From: Aquabacterium sp. NJ1
Lineage (GTDB): Bacteria; Pseudomonadota; Gammaproteobacteria; Burkholderiales; Burkholderiaceae_C
Length of the DNA stretch: 64,000 bases
Reading direction: 5' to 3'
Assembly: GCF_000768065.1 (NCBI RefSeq)
Contig: NZ_JRKM01000001.1
Coordinates: 3,144,001 to 3,208,000 of the forward strand
Shown here: positions 16,592 to 25,901 of the stretch, piece after piece
Layout of the letters: each line of letters opens with the position of its first letter
Numbering within the stretch: position 1 is the first letter of the stretch
Notes under the pieces: model-generated
The model's database searches: none
The model's input: only the letters and a program-made list of their open reading frames with translations
Told to the model about the DNA's origin: nothing
Program-made: the position numbers and the translations under genes

Positions 16592-17656
16592 ATGAGTGGA
16601 CTCAGTGGCTTGAACAAATCACCATCGGGCATGGTGATCGGTATGGTGCAGCTGCAGCTGCCGGTGGTGGAAACGCCGGCACAGCTGGCAGCACAGACGC
16701 AACGCATCGTGGACATGGTGGGCAAGGCCCGGCGCAGCTACCCGGGCATGGACCTGGTCGTGTTCCCTGAATACGCCCTGCACGGCTTGTCGATGAGCAC
16801 GGCCGATGCGTTGATGGTCACGCTGGATGGCCCGGAGGTGGCGGCATTCAGGGCGGCTTGCGTGCAGCACCGCATCTGGGGTTGCTTCTCGATCATGGAG
16901 AAGAACGCGCAAGGCAACCCGTACAACACGGGGCTCATCATCGACGACCAGGGCCAGCTGCAGCTGTACTACCGCAAGTTCCACCCCTGGGTGCCGGTCG
17001 AGCCCTGGGAGCCGGGCAACATGGGCATCCCCGTCATCACGGGGCCCAAGGGCGTGAAGCTGGCGCTCATCATCTGCCATGACGGCATGTTCCCTGAAAT
17101 GGCGCGTGAGTGCGCCTACAAGGGCGCCGAGTTGATGATCCGGACCGCGGGCTACACCGCGCCCATCCGGCATGCATGGTCCATCACCAACCAGGCCAAT
17201 GCTTTCCAGAATCTGATGGCCACGGCCAGCGTGTGCTTGTGCGGCAGCGACGGGACCTTCGACTCCATGGGCGAGGCCATGGTGTGCAACTTCGATGGCA
17301 CCGTGATGGCACAAGGCGGTGGGCGGCCTGACGAGATCGTCTGCGCGGAGATCCGGGCGGATCTGATTCGCGAGGCCCGCCAGCACTGGGGCGTGGAGAA
17401 CAACATCTACCAGCTCTATCACCGCGGTTATGTGGCCGTGAAGGGTGGGGCGCAGGATTGCCCTTACACCTTCATGCAGGACATGGTCCGGGGGCAGTTC
17501 AGCCTGCCCTGGGAAGCCGACGTGGTGCACACGGATGGCCAGTCCTGTGGCTTTGCGCCACCTGAGCGTGCGTTCATGGGCCATGAGCCCAATCTGCTGG
17601 AGGCGGCCGAGCAGCCTTCTTTGTTTGCCACCCCTGCCATCAAGGAGGCCGCATGA
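16592..17656 (+). CDS. formamidase-like aliphatic amidase (nitrilase superfamily)
   Basis: A 354-residue amidase closely resembling AmiF/AmiE: it hydrolyses formamide or short aliphatic amides to the acid and ammonia. The catalytic triad is visible as Glu60 (FPEY), Lys129 (YYRKF) and Cys162 (ICHDG). Family stretches [34 protein letters not shown] and [10 protein letters not shown] are present. Length fits the family. Start ATG 16592 with AGGAG at 16581-16585. In this operon it probably releases ammonia from the imported compound or from a formamide-like breakdown product. Confidence 0.88.
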   Translation: MSGLSGLNKSPSGMVIGMVQLQLPVVETPAQLAAQTQRIVDMVGKARRSYPGMDLVVFPEYALHGLSMSTADALMVTLDGPEVAAFRAACVQHRIWGCFSIMEKNAQGNPYNTGLIIDDQGQLQLYYRKFHPWVPVEPWEPGNMGIPVITGPKGVKLALIICHDGMFPEMARECAYKGAELMIRTAGYTAPIRHAWSITNQANAFQNLMATASVCLCGSDGTFDSMGEAMVCNFDGTVMAQGGGRPDEIVCAEIRADLIREARQHWGVENNIYQLYHRGYVAVKGGAQDCPYTFMQDMVRGQFSLPWEADVVHTDGQSCGFAPPERAFMGHEPNLLEAAEQPSLFATPAIKEAA

Positions 17657-18348
17657 CGACCTATGTGGACGCCCAACCCTATGCCTGGCCCTACAACGGT
17701 GACCTGCGCACCAGCAACACGGCCCTGATCATCATCGACATGCAGACCGACTTCTGCGGGGTGGGCGGGTATGTGGACAAGATGGGCTACGACATCTCGG
17801 CCACACGCGCGCCCATCGAGCCGATCAAGGCCTTGCTGGCCGTGGCGCGGCAGGTGGGCATGCTGGTGATCCACACGCGCGAAGGCCATCGGCCTGATCT
17901 GAGTGACCTGCCGGCCAACAAGCGCTGGCGCTCGCGGCAGATCGGCACCAATGGCATTGGCATTGGTGATGAGGGGCCGTGTGGGCGCATCCTGGTGCGG
18001 GGCGAGCCGGGCTGGGACATCATCCCTGAGCTGTACCCGATCGACGGGGAGCCCGTTGTGGACAAGCCGGGCAAGGGCTCGTTCTACGCGACCGATCTGG
18101 AGCTGATCCTGCACACCAAGGGGATCGAGAACATCATCCTTACGGGCATCACGACCGATGTGTGCGTGCACACCACGATGCGCGATGCGAATGACCGCGG
18201 CTTCGAGTGCGTGATGTTGACGGACTGCACGGGCGCGACCGATGCGGGCAACCATGCGGCTGCGTTTTCGATGATCAAGATGCAAGGTGGGGTGTTTGGG
18301 GCGGTGTCGGATTCGAAGGCGGTGATCAAGGCGTTGCGGGCGCTTTGA
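17653..18348 (+). CDS. BiuH-like cysteine hydrolase (isochorismatase family), copy 1
   Basis: A 231-residue member of the cysteine hydrolase group that includes biuret amidohydrolase and ureidoacrylate hydrolase. The Asp29-Lys138-Cys171 triad is visible ([27 protein letters not shown]), with 33 residues between Lys and Cys as in BiuH. The [11 protein letters not shown] and [13 protein letters not shown] segments are also characteristic. It would cleave biuret to allophanate and ammonia, or a related ureide. It overlaps the amidase gene by ATGA. A paralogue lies at 20396-21097. Exact substrate is inferred. Confidence 0.85.
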   Translation: MTTYVDAQPYAWPYNGDLRTSNTALIIIDMQTDFCGVGGYVDKMGYDISATRAPIEPIKALLAVARQVGMLVIHTREGHRPDLSDLPANKRWRSRQIGTNGIGIGDEGPCGRILVRGEPGWDIIPELYPIDGEPVVDKPGKGSFYATDLELILHTKGIENIILTGITTDVCVHTTMRDANDRGFECVMLTDCTGATDAGNHAAAFSMIKMQGGVFGAVSDSKAVIKALRAL

Positions 18349-18420
18349 GACGGGGTGGGGTGTGGCGACATGATTTGGTTTGAACGCTTCGCTCAGGGTG
18401 CTGCTTCGGTTGAGCGGGCA

Positions 18421-18514
18421 GAGAGGCTCGGGTGGACAGCTCCGCTCATGTCCTCCGCCCAGGCTGTGCCTGGTCTCCCCCTTTACTTCGCTGCGCCATC
18501 CACCCGAGCCTCTC
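18421..18514 (+). repeat. nested-hairpin repeat element, copy A
   Basis: A 94-bp element. The outer arms are a perfect 16-bp inverted repeat (18421-18436/18499-18514). Inside lie a conserved left core (about 18437-18458, with CGCTCATGTCC), a small perfect hairpin (18459-18464/18468-18473), and a conserved right core (18474-18498, with CTTTACTTCGCT). The cores match copy B on the other strand; the stems do not. Confidence 0.75.
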
Positions 18515-18557
18515 TGGCCAGCAACGCTCTGGCAGCGCCTTCGCTCCGCGAAGGCTT

Positions 18558-18593
18558 GGGAAGTTGCAGCGGCGTGAGCCGCTGCAACTTCCC
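18558..18593. repeat. perfect 16-bp stem-loop
   Basis: Arms 18558-18573 and 18578-18593 are perfectly complementary around a GTGA tetraloop, a GNRA-type loop that would make a very stable RNA hairpin. No U-run follows, so it is not a standard terminator. An 8-bp hairpin (18537-18555) lies immediately upstream. Confidence 0.8.
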
Positions 18594-18623
18594 CTCCCAC
18601 CCATCCCGCGGTGTGAGGGGTAG

Positions 18624-18715
18624 ACCACTGGGGTACATGGCGAAGCGAAGTAAAGGAGGAGAAATGGGCTTAGCCCATTTCGGGGGACATGAGCGTAGCC
18701 GTGTGCCCCAGTGGT
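18624..18715 (-). repeat. nested-hairpin repeat element, copy B (inverted)
   Basis: A 92-bp element related to copy A but on the opposite strand. Outer arms ACCACTGGGG/CCCCAGTGGT (18624-18633/18706-18715), central perfect hairpin GAAATGGGCT/AGCCCATTTC (18661-18681), and between them the same two core blocks as copy A (CGCTCATGTCC and CTTTACTTCGCT on the minus strand). The stems differ completely from copy A yet both pair perfectly. Confidence 0.75.
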
Positions 18716-18797
18716 TTGCCCCGGCTTCACCGCACCACCACCACCTCCTCCTCCAAACCAACTCACTCACGCACAAAGCAGCAGGAGGACCTCACCC

Positions 18798-20399
18798 ATG
18801 ACCGCGCCCCTCGACCCCGCCCTGCAGCCACAACCTAAAACTGGCGCCCTGGCCCTGTCCACCTACCAGCTCACCAAACGCTTTGGCAGCTTCACCGCGC
18901 TGGACCACGTCTCCATCGACGTGCGCCCCGGTACCGTGCATGCCCTGCTCGGTGAAAACGGTGCGGGCAAGAGCACCCTCGTCAAGGCCATCGTCGGCTA
19001 CCACCAGCCTGACGACGGTGCCGTGCTCATCGATGGTCGAGAACACGCCATCACCTCGCCCGTCGTCGCGCGCCACCTGGGCATCGGCATGGTCTACCAG
19101 CACTTCACCGTCGTGCCCGGCATGACCGTGGCCGAGAACCTGCTGCTGGCCAAGGGCGAGCTGCCCGCCATCGTGCCCTGGCGCAAGGTGCGGCAGGAGC
19201 TCGAAGCCTTCATGGCCACCACCCCCTTCAAGCTGGACCTGGACGCCCGCCCCATGGATTTGTCTGCGGGTGAAAAGCAGAAGCTCGAGATCCTCAAGCA
19301 GCTCTTCCTCAAGCCCCGCCTGTTGATCCTGGATGAGCCCACCTCGGTGCTGACCCCACAGGAAGCCGATGAAGTGCTGGGTGCACTGCGGGACCGTGCG
19401 CACGCCGGCGAGGTCAGCGTGATCATGATCTCGCACAAGTTCCGCGAGGTCATGGAAGTGGCCGACGATGTCAGCGTGCTGCGGCGCGGCCAGCTCATGG
19501 GCAGCCACCGCGTGGCCGAGACCACGCCGGCCTTGCTCGGCGCCGAGATGATGGGGTTGAGCGCCGGTGCCAGCACCGCGGCCGCGGTCGCCGCCGAGGA
19601 GATGCCCCGCGAGCCCTTTCCCGAAGCGCCCTTGCGTTTGCGCGTCAAGCAGCTGAGCGTGGCGGGCGACCGTGGTGAGCGCGCGGTGCACGAGCTGTCC
19701 TTGCAGGTGCGCGGCGGTGAGGTCGTGGGCATCGCGGGCGTGTCAGGCAACGGCCAGCGCGAACTGATGGAGGCCCTGGTCGGCCAGCGCGACCGTGAGT
19801 CCGGTGAGGTCTGGATGGCCGATGAACGCTACCACGCACGGCGCGAACAGAACCAGCGCCTGAACGTGCGCAGCCTGCCCGAAGAGCCTTTGCGCAATGC
19901 CTGTGTGGGTGACCTGAGCGTGGCGCTCAACATGGGCTTGCGCCGGTTTGACCAGGCCCCGGTGGCCCGTCTGGGCTGGATGCGCGCCAGCTTGTTGCGC
20001 GACAAGGCCCGCGAGCTGATCACCGCCTACAAGGTCAAGACCCAAGGTGAGAACGCCGCGATCCGATCCCTGTCCGGTGGCAATGTGCAGCGTGCCGTGC
20101 TGGCGCGCGAGCTCGATGGCCAGGTCGACGTGCTGCTGGTGTCCAACCCCGTGTTCGGCCTGGACTTCGCCGCCGTCGCCGAGATCCACAGCCGCATCAT
20201 GGCCGTGCGCAACAAGGGCGGGGCTGTGCTGCTGGTCAGCGAGGATCTGGACGAGTTGCTCAAGCTGGCCGACCGCATCGTGGTCATGAGCGAAGGCCGC
20301 ATCGTGCATGAATGCGATGCACGCGATGCCGATCGGCACGTGCTCGGCGCCTTCATGGGCGGGGCGCATCACCACCATCCCGTTGCGGAGGCCGCATGA
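18798..20399 (+). CDS. ABC transporter ATP-binding protein, two ATPase domains
   Basis: A 533-residue double nucleotide-binding subunit typical of BMP and sugar importers. Domain 1 has Walker [10 protein letters not shown] (residues 52-60), an LSAGEKQ signature and Walker [10 protein letters not shown]. Domain 2 has GVSGNGQRE in place of a full Walker A, an LSGGNVQR signature and a degenerate Walker B ([11 protein letters not shown]), so it probably hydrolyses ATP poorly, as in this family. Start ATG 18798 follows CAGGAGG (18782-18788). It is separated from the permeases by the amidase genes and a hairpin cluster, but completes the importer. Confidence 0.93.
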   Translation: MTAPLDPALQPQPKTGALALSTYQLTKRFGSFTALDHVSIDVRPGTVHALLGENGAGKSTLVKAIVGYHQPDDGAVLIDGREHAITSPVVARHLGIGMVYQHFTVVPGMTVAENLLLAKGELPAIVPWRKVRQELEAFMATTPFKLDLDARPMDLSAGEKQKLEILKQLFLKPRLLILDEPTSVLTPQEADEVLGALRDRAHAGEVSVIMISHKFREVMEVADDVSVLRRGQLMGSHRVAETTPALLGAEMMGLSAGASTAAAVAAEEMPREPFPEAPLRLRVKQLSVAGDRGERAVHELSLQVRGGEVVGIAGVSGNGQRELMEALVGQRDRESGEVWMADERYHARREQNQRLNVRSLPEEPLRNACVGDLSVALNMGLRRFDQAPVARLGWMRASLLRDKARELITAYKVKTQGENAAIRSLSGGNVQRAVLARELDGQVDVLLVSNPVFGLDFAAVAEIHSRIMAVRNKGGAVLLVSEDLDELLKLADRIVVMSEGRIVHECDARDADRHVLGAFMGGAHHHHPVAEAA

Positions 20400-21097
20400 T
20401 CACCACCGTTCACGCTCAGCCCTTTGATTTCAGCTTCAACATCCGCCACACGGCGCTGCTCATCATCGACATGCAGCGCGATTTCGTCGAGCCAGGTGGC
20501 TTTGGGGCCTCGCTGGGCAATGACGTCAGCCTGCTGCAGGCCATCGTGCCCACCTGCCAGCGCGTTTTGCAGGCCTGGCGCGACATGGGCGGCTGGGTGG
20601 TGCACACCCGCGAGGCCCACCGGCCCGATCTGTCGGACTGCCCGCCCGCCAAGCTCAATCGCGGTTCACCCATGCTGCGCATTGGTGATGCCGGCCCCAT
20701 GGGGCGCATCCTGATCCGTGGCGAGCCCGGTCACGCCATCATCCCCGAGCTGGCACCCATCGAAGGCGAGCTGGTCATCGACAAGCCGGGCAAGGGCGCG
20801 TTCTATGCCACCTGCCTGAGCGAGGCGCTCACCGTGCGCGAGATCACCCACCTCATCGTGATGGGCGTCACCACCGAGGTGTGCGTGCAGACCACCATGC
20901 GCGAAGCCAATGACCGTGGTTACGACTGCCTGCTCGTTGAAGACGGCACCGAAAGCTACTTCCCTGCGTTCAAGCAGGCCACGCTGGAGATGATCCGCGC
21001 GCAAGGCGCCATCGTCGGGTGGACGGCACCGAGCGCCGCCCTGCTGGCCGCGCTGGACACGTCGGTATCGCCGCCCGCCCTGGCCCGCAGTGCATGA
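20396..21097 (+). CDS. BiuH-like cysteine hydrolase (isochorismatase family), copy 2
   Basis: A 233-residue paralogue of the enzyme at 17653-18348, with triad Asp25 (IIDMQRDF), Lys130 (DKPGKGAF) and Cys163 (TTEVCVQTT) and the shared [11 protein letters not shown] and [12 protein letters not shown] stretches. Its start overlaps the ATPase stop (ATGA) and it runs directly into allophanate hydrolase, also by ATGA. Tight coupling to allophanate hydrolase suggests this copy makes allophanate, from biuret or a close analogue; the first copy may act on a different ureide. Confidence 0.85.
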   Translation: MITTVHAQPFDFSFNIRHTALLIIDMQRDFVEPGGFGASLGNDVSLLQAIVPTCQRVLQAWRDMGGWVVHTREAHRPDLSDCPPAKLNRGSPMLRIGDAGPMGRILIRGEPGHAIIPELAPIEGELVIDKPGKGAFYATCLSEALTVREITHLIVMGVTTEVCVQTTMREANDRGYDCLLVEDGTESYFPAFKQATLEMIRAQGAIVGWTAPSAALLAALDTSVSPPALARSA

Positions 21098-23124
21098 GCG
21101 CCTGCATCACGACCCCTGCCATTCAGCCCCTGCAACAGCCCCATTTCAAGACCCCACCGAGCATGTCCTTCACCTCCGTTCAAGCTGTTGATGCCTTCCC
21201 TGCCACCATCGCCGGCTTGCTGGCCGCTTATGGCGATGGCCGCCTCACCCCCGCGCAGGTCGTGGCCACCTTGTGGTCGCGCTGGCAGACCTTGCCCATC
21301 GATCAGGACCCCGCCTGGATCACCCGCGCCAGCGCAGCCTTTCTGCAGGCGCAACTCGACGCCTTGCAAGGCCAGTCTCCTGCCAGCCTGCCGTTGTACG
21401 GCATCCCCTTTGCGGTCAAGGACAACATCGATGTCGCCGGCCTGCCCACCACGGCGGCCTGCCCCGCGTTCGCGCATGAACCCGCCGAGTCGGCCGAAGT
21501 GGTCCGCCGCCTGATGGCCGCGGGCGCCATCGTGGTCGGCAAGACCAATCTGGATCAGTTCGCCACGGGGCTGGTGGGCCAGCGCTCGCCCTATGGTGCA
21601 CCCACTTCCACCTTCAGTGAAGCGCATGTCAGCGGGGGCTCCAGCTCGGGCTCGGCGGTGGTGGTGGCGCGTGGCGATGTGCCGTTTGCGCTGGGCACGG
21701 ACACGGCAGGGTCGGGCCGCGTGCCTGCGGGCTTCAACAACCTCGTGGGGCTCAAGCCCACACCCGGGCTGGTGCCCACGCATGGCGTGTTGCCTGCCTG
21801 CAAGAGCCTGGACTGCGTGTCGGTGTTCAGCTTGACGGCCTCAGATGCCGCGCGCGTGCTGCACGTGGCGCAAGGCCCCATGGCCGGGCAGCCGGTCTTC
21901 AACACCGTCACGCCGCAATTGCCGCGGCTGCCTCGCCCCTTGCGCATCGGTGTGCCGGCCGCGCCCGAGTTCTTTGGTGATGCGGACTATGCCGCGGCGT
22001 TCGAGCAAGCCAAAGCGCAGTGGGCCATGCTCCGCGAGCCTGATGGCTCACCCTGGCCCGTGAGCCTCGTGCCGGTGGACATGCAGCCTTTCCTGAATGT
22101 GGCGCGCCTGCTGTACGAAGGCCCCTGGGTGGCCGAACGGTATGCAGCCATCGCTGGGTTCATCGGCCAGCATGCTGCAGACATGAACCCGGTGGTGCGC
22201 GGCATCATCGAAGGGGCGCACCGGCACGACGCCGTCTCTGCCTTCAATGGCCTGTACCGCCTGCGCGAACTGGCCGCCTTGACCACGCCCGTCTGGCGCG
22301 ACATCGACGTGCTGATGGTGCCCACCGCACCCACCATGCCCACGGTGGCCAGCGTGCAGGCTGACCCCGTGGGCCGCAATGCGCAACTGGGCACCTACAC
22401 CAACTTTGTCAACTTGCTGGGGCTGTCGGCCCTGGCCCTACCGGCTGGCTTCACTGCGGGCAGCCTGCCCTTTGGCATCACCCTGATCGGCCCCGGTGGC
22501 GCTGACGCCGCCCTGCTGGACGTAGGCGCTTGCTGGCAGATGGCCAGTGCCTGTGTGGCGGGGCTGGACGGCCAGGAGCCGATCGATGGCCCGGTCAATG
22601 TCTGCGCATTGGGTCACGGCTTGCAGGCCGCAGCGGACAGCGAGTTGAGCCTGCCCACGGCCTGCCCCATTGAAGCCGAGCCCGTGATCGCGCTGGCCGT
22701 GGTGGGCGCCCACCTCAGCGGCATGCCCTTGCATGGGCAACTGGTGGAACGCAAGGCCCGCTTGCTGGCCGCCACGCAAACCGCGCCACGTTACCGTCTG
22801 CATGCCTTGCCGGGCACGGTGCCGCCCAAGCCGGGCCTGGCACGCATCCCGGATGATGCCCCGCCCGAAGAAGGCCACGCCATTGACCTGGAGGTGTATG
22901 CCATGCCCTTGTCCAGCATCGGCTCCTTCCTGGCCCTGATCCCGCCGCCCTTGGGGCTGGGGTCGGTCGAGCTGGCCGATGGCAGCTGGGTCAAGGGCTT
23001 CATCTGCGAGCCCTGCGGTCTGGCCGGTGCGCAGGACATCAGCCACTTCGGCGGCTGGCGCGCCTACATGGCCCACGTCAAGGCGCAAAGCGCTGCAGCC
23101 GATGCAGACCGGAGGGCCGCATGA
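21094..23124 (+). CDS. atzF: allophanate hydrolase
   Basis: A 676-residue enzyme converting allophanate to CO2 and two ammonia. The N-terminal amidase-signature domain (to about residue 490) has the Lys in [12 protein letters not shown], the [12 protein letters not shown] serine region and the [12 protein letters not shown] catalytic Ser. The C-terminal domain (about 520-670, with LPLYG-independent [22 protein letters not shown] segments) is the AtzF/Dur1,2 extension that completes the second step. I use ATG 21094 (ATGA overlap); ATG 21163 is an alternative start. It is the terminal, diagnostic step of this nitrogen pathway. Confidence 0.92.
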   Translation: MSACITTPAIQPLQQPHFKTPPSMSFTSVQAVDAFPATIAGLLAAYGDGRLTPAQVVATLWSRWQTLPIDQDPAWITRASAAFLQAQLDALQGQSPASLPLYGIPFAVKDNIDVAGLPTTAACPAFAHEPAESAEVVRRLMAAGAIVVGKTNLDQFATGLVGQRSPYGAPTSTFSEAHVSGGSSSGSAVVVARGDVPFALGTDTAGSGRVPAGFNNLVGLKPTPGLVPTHGVLPACKSLDCVSVFSLTASDAARVLHVAQGPMAGQPVFNTVTPQLPRLPRPLRIGVPAAPEFFGDADYAAAFEQAKAQWAMLREPDGSPWPVSLVPVDMQPFLNVARLLYEGPWVAERYAAIAGFIGQHAADMNPVVRGIIEGAHRHDAVSAFNGLYRLRELAALTTPVWRDIDVLMVPTAPTMPTVASVQADPVGRNAQLGTYTNFVNLLGLSALALPAGFTAGSLPFGITLIGPGGADAALLDVGACWQMASACVAGLDGQEPIDGPVNVCALGHGLQAAADSELSLPTACPIEAEPVIALAVVGAHLSGMPLHGQLVERKARLLAATQTAPRYRLHALPGTVPPKPGLARIPDDAPPEEGHAIDLEVYAMPLSSIGSFLALIPPPLGLGSVELADGSWVKGFICEPCGLAGAQDISHFGGWRAYMAHVKAQSAAADADRRAA

Positions 23125-23531
23125 CCCTGGGCCAGGCACAGATCAACCTGCACGAGGTGGTGCAGGAAGTCACCCGCCTCTTTCTGGATTACGAGTCCGC
23201 CCTGATGCGCAATGATGCCGACGCCCTCAATGCCTACTTCTGGCGACACCCGGCCGTGACCCGCTATGGCATCAACGACCGACAACTGGGCCACGAGGCC
23301 CTGGTGGCCTACCGCGCTGCCGTGCCCGCGCCGGACTTCACCCGCACGCTGCACGATGTGCGCATCACGGCTTTCGGGCCTGACATGGCCGTGGCCATGT
23401 GCGAGTTCAAACGCAGCGACACCGATCTGCATGGCTTTCAGACGCAGACCTGGGTGCGTCTGCCCGAAGGCTGGCGCATCGTTTCGGCGCACGTCAGCAT
23501 GGTGCCCTTCCAACCTGGCCTGTCTCCATGA
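23121..23531 (+). CDS. HpxZ/AtzH-like protein (DUF3225)
   Basis: A 136-residue SnoaL/NTF2-like fold protein of the DUF3225 family (HpxZ, AtzH), found next to AtzE/AtzF-type amidases in purine and cyanuric-acid catabolism. AtzH-type members act on 1-carboxybiuret or related amides. Seen: the ALMRNDADALNAYFWRHP lead, RYGINDRQLGHEAL and the TWVRLPEGWRIVSAHVS strand. ATGA overlaps with both neighbours. It supports a biuret/carboxybiuret or oxalurate-type pathway. Confidence 0.85.
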   Translation: MTLGQAQINLHEVVQEVTRLFLDYESALMRNDADALNAYFWRHPAVTRYGINDRQLGHEALVAYRAAVPAPDFTRTLHDVRITAFGPDMAVAMCEFKRSDTDLHGFQTQTWVRLPEGWRIVSAHVSMVPFQPGLSP

Positions 23532-24238
23532 AACTGGTTGCCGTCACCCCACCGAGCGCGCTGCCCAACGTGACCTTGGCCGAGCGCGTCTATGCCCAGA
23601 TCAAGCAGCTGATCTTCGACTTCGTCCTGCTGCCCGGCGACCGCTTTTCAGAAAGTGACCTGGCCAATCAGGTGCAGGTCAGCCGCACGCCTTTGCGACA
23701 GGCCTTGCAACGCCTGCAGCGTGAGGGCTTCCTGCTGGTCTTTCCCAAAAGCGGCTGGCAAGTGGCCCCGCTGGATTTTGAAACCTTCGACCAGCTGTAT
23801 GACCTGCGCGTGCTGCTGGAAACCCACGCCGTGGCCAAGCTGTGTGAAGCCGAAGAGCGCCCCGTGCTCAAGGAACTGGCCGATGTCTGGCTCATCAAGC
23901 CGCACGAACGCCAGACGGCTTTCATCACGGTGGACAAGCTCGATGAGGCCTTTCACGCCGCGCTGGTGCGCTCTACGGGCAATGCCGAGATGATCCGCGT
24001 GCATGAGGACATCACCGAGCGCATCCGCATCATCCGCCGGCTGGACTTCACCAAGCCCGCGCGGGTCGAGGCGACGTATGACGAGCACGCCCGCATCCTG
24101 CGCGCCATCACCCGCCGGCGGGCCGACGAGGCCTTGCGCCTGCTCAAGGCCCACGTGGCGCAAAGCAAGGCGGAGGTACGGCACATCACGCTGGACATGC
24201 TTTATCAGGCCAGGCAGCGTATTGCAGCAGGCGCGTGA
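23528..24238 (+). CDS. GntR-family regulator (FCD domain)
   Basis: A 236-residue regulator: N-terminal winged helix-turn-helix (about residues 15-80, with VSRTPLRQALQRLQREGFL) and a C-terminal all-helical FCD ligand domain with the DEAFHAALVRSTGNAEM metal/ligand region. It overlaps the HpxZ-like gene by ATGA and ends the operon, so it probably controls its own operon in response to a pathway intermediate. Candidate operators: 13258-13291 and the GTATAC at 25838. Confidence 0.9.
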   Translation: MKLVAVTPPSALPNVTLAERVYAQIKQLIFDFVLLPGDRFSESDLANQVQVSRTPLRQALQRLQREGFLLVFPKSGWQVAPLDFETFDQLYDLRVLLETHAVAKLCEAEERPVLKELADVWLIKPHERQTAFITVDKLDEAFHAALVRSTGNAEMIRVHEDITERIRIIRRLDFTKPARVEATYDEHARILRAITRRRADEALRLLKAHVAQSKAEVRHITLDMLYQARQRIAAGA

Positions 24239-24303
24239 TGCCAGGTGCAGCTGAGTGAAGTGCGGTGTGGCTGCGCGGGGCGGCCGTGACGCGCAGGCAG
24301 ACC

Positions 24304-25833
24304 TCAGAACCTCGGCAAGTCGGCCAGCGCCTCACGCAGCGCCGGCGTCTGCCCCAGCTTCTGTCCAGGCGCGGGCCGCAGCTCCCCACAGCGCGCCAGC
24401 ATCGGGATCAGCTTGCCCGGGTTGAGCATGGCCTTGGGGTCAAACGCGGCCTTGAAGGCCAGCATCTGCGCGCGTTCGGCGTCGGTGAACTGCGTGCACA
24501 TGGCGTCCAGTTTTTCGATGCCCACGCCGTGTTCGCCGGTGATGCTGCCGCCCAGTTGCACCGCGGTGAGCAAGATGGCATTGCCAAAGGCCTCGGCGCG
24601 CTGGAGCTGATCCGGGTCATTGGCATCAAACAGGATCAGCGGGTGCATGTTGCCGTCACCCGCGTGGAACACGTTCACGCAGCGCAGCCCGTAGGCGCCT
24701 TGCATCTCGTTGATGGCCGCCAGCATGGTGGCCAGGGCCCTGCGCGGGATGGAGGCATCCATGCACAGGTAGTCCGGGCTGATGCGGCCGGTGGCGGGGA
24801 AGGCGTTCTTGCGCCCGCTCCAGAAACGCAGGCGCTGGGCCTCGTCTTCGCTGATGTCCAGCTTCGTGGCGCCGGCCTGTTGCAGCACCGCGCGCAGGCG
24901 CTCGATTTCTTCATCGACCTCTTCAGGGCTGCCATCACTTTCAACCAGCAGGATGGCGGCGGCGTCCAGGTCATAACCGGCATGGACGAAGTCTTCCACC
25001 GCGGCGGTCATGGGCTTGTCCATCATTTCCAGGCCCGCGGGGATCAGGCCGGCGGCGATGATGGCGGCCACGGCATCGCCGGCCTTGCCCACGTCGTCGA
25101 AGCTGGCCATCAGGCAGCGCGCCACCTGCGGCTTGGGCAAGAGGCGCACGGTGATCTCGGTGGCCACGCCCAGCAGGCCTTCGCTGCCGATGAAGGCGGC
25201 CAGCAGGTCCAGGCCGGCGGCGTCCAGCGCCTCGCTGCCCAACTCCAGCACCTCGCCCTCGACCGTGAAGCCACGCACGCGCAGCACGTTGTGCACGGTC
25301 AGGCCGTATTTGAGGCAGTGCACACCGCCCGCGTTCTCGGCCACATTGCCGCCGATGGTGCAGGCGATCTGGCTGCTGGGGTCGGGTGCGTAATACAGGC
25401 CGTGCTGCGCCGCGGCTTCGCTGATGGCGAGGTTGCGCACACCGCACTCGACCACGGCCGTGCGGGCCAGCGGGTCGATGTGCAGGATGCGGTTGAGGCG
25501 CGCCAATGACAGCGTCACACCCATGGTGTGGGGCAGGGAGCCGCCTGACAGGCCGGTGCCCCCACCACGTGCCACCACGGGCACGCCCAGCTCATGGCAG
25601 GCTCGCAACACGGCGCCAACCTGCTCATGGGTCTCAGGCAAGGCCACGGCCAGCGGGCGCTGGCGGTAGGCGCTCAGGCCATCGCATTCAAAGGGGGTGA
25701 CGGCTTCGTCCTGCCACAACAGGCTGCGCTCGGGCAGCACGCGTTGCAGGGCCTTGACCACGGCTTGCTGCCGCTGCGCGCGGCTGGCCGTGGTGGCGTC
25801 GGGTGATGGGGTGACCGTGGTGTCCATCTGCAT
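24304..25833 (-). CDS. FAD-linked oxidase, glycolate oxidase GlcD / D-lactate dehydrogenase type
   Basis: About 509 residues. N-terminal FAD-binding domain of the VAO type (RGGGTGLSGGSLPHTMGV, PDPSSQIACTIGGNVAENAGG) and C-terminal FAD-oxidase domain ending in the FHAGDGNMHPLI, GSITGEHGVGIEKL and MLNPGKLIP motifs. It oxidises a 2-hydroxy acid such as glycolate or D-lactate. The first Met of the open frame (25878) is less likely than ATG 25833 or ATG 25827. Its end faces the GntR gene 65 bp away. A role in oxidising a carbon skeleton left after ureide breakdown is possible but unproven. Confidence 0.85.
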   Translation of the reverse strand: MQMDTTVTPSPDATTASRAQRQQAVVKALQRVLPERSLLWQDEAVTPFECDGLSAYRQRPLAVALPETHEQVGAVLRACHELGVPVVARGGGTGLSGGSLPHTMGVTLSLARLNRILHIDPLARTAVVECGVRNLAISEAAAQHGLYYAPDPSSQIACTIGGNVAENAGGVHCLKYGLTVHNVLRVRGFTVEGEVLELGSEALDAAGLDLLAAFIGSEGLLGVATEITVRLLPKPQVARCLMASFDDVGKAGDAVAAIIAAGLIPAGLEMMDKPMTAAVEDFVHAGYDLDAAAILLVESDGSPEEVDEEIERLRAVLQQAGATKLDISEDEAQRLRFWSGRKNAFPATGRISPDYLCMDASIPRRALATMLAAINEMQGAYGLRCVNVFHAGDGNMHPLILFDANDPDQLQRAEAFGNAILLTAVQLGGSITGEHGVGIEKLDAMCTQFTDAERAQMLAFKAAFDPKAMLNPGKLIPMLARCGELRPAPGQKLGQTPALREALADLPRF

Positions 25834-25837
25834 CACT

Positions 25838-25843
25838 GTATAC
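25838..25843. promoter_or_regulatory. GTATAC core before the GlcD-like gene
   Basis: The GTATAC hexamer lies within TGTATACC, 5 bases upstream of the chosen start of the FAD oxidase, and matches the core of the repeat before the transporter operon (TTGTATACCA). It suggests shared control by the GntR regulator between them; six bases alone could be chance. Confidence 0.3.
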
Positions 25844-25901
25844 CCAACGGCACCCGACGCAGAGGCCGCCGCCAGCAACGCAATGTGTCATGCCCTGGGC
25901 G

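Larger units (their letters stand above)
18349..18797. other. hairpin-rich repeat region inside the transporter operon
   Basis: A 449-bp gap in an otherwise tightly packed operon, with no credible gene. It contains at least five perfect inverted repeats: 18421-18436/18499-18514 (16 bp), 18537-18544/18548-18555 (8 bp), 18558-18573/18578-18593 (16 bp, GTGA loop), 18624-18633/18706-18715 (10 bp) and 18661-18670/18672-18681 (10 bp). Two of these form homologous elements in opposite orientation, listed separately. Confidence 0.8.

Noticed and set aside
18711-18797. upstream in-frame extension of the ABC ATPase gene
   Set aside because: It would start inside the repeat element; ATG 18798 has a strong ribosome site (CAGGAGG) and fits the family length.
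19678-20399. degenerate second ATPase domain as a sign of a broken gene
   Set aside because: Loss of a full Walker A and B in the second domain is normal in this importer family; the frame is intact.
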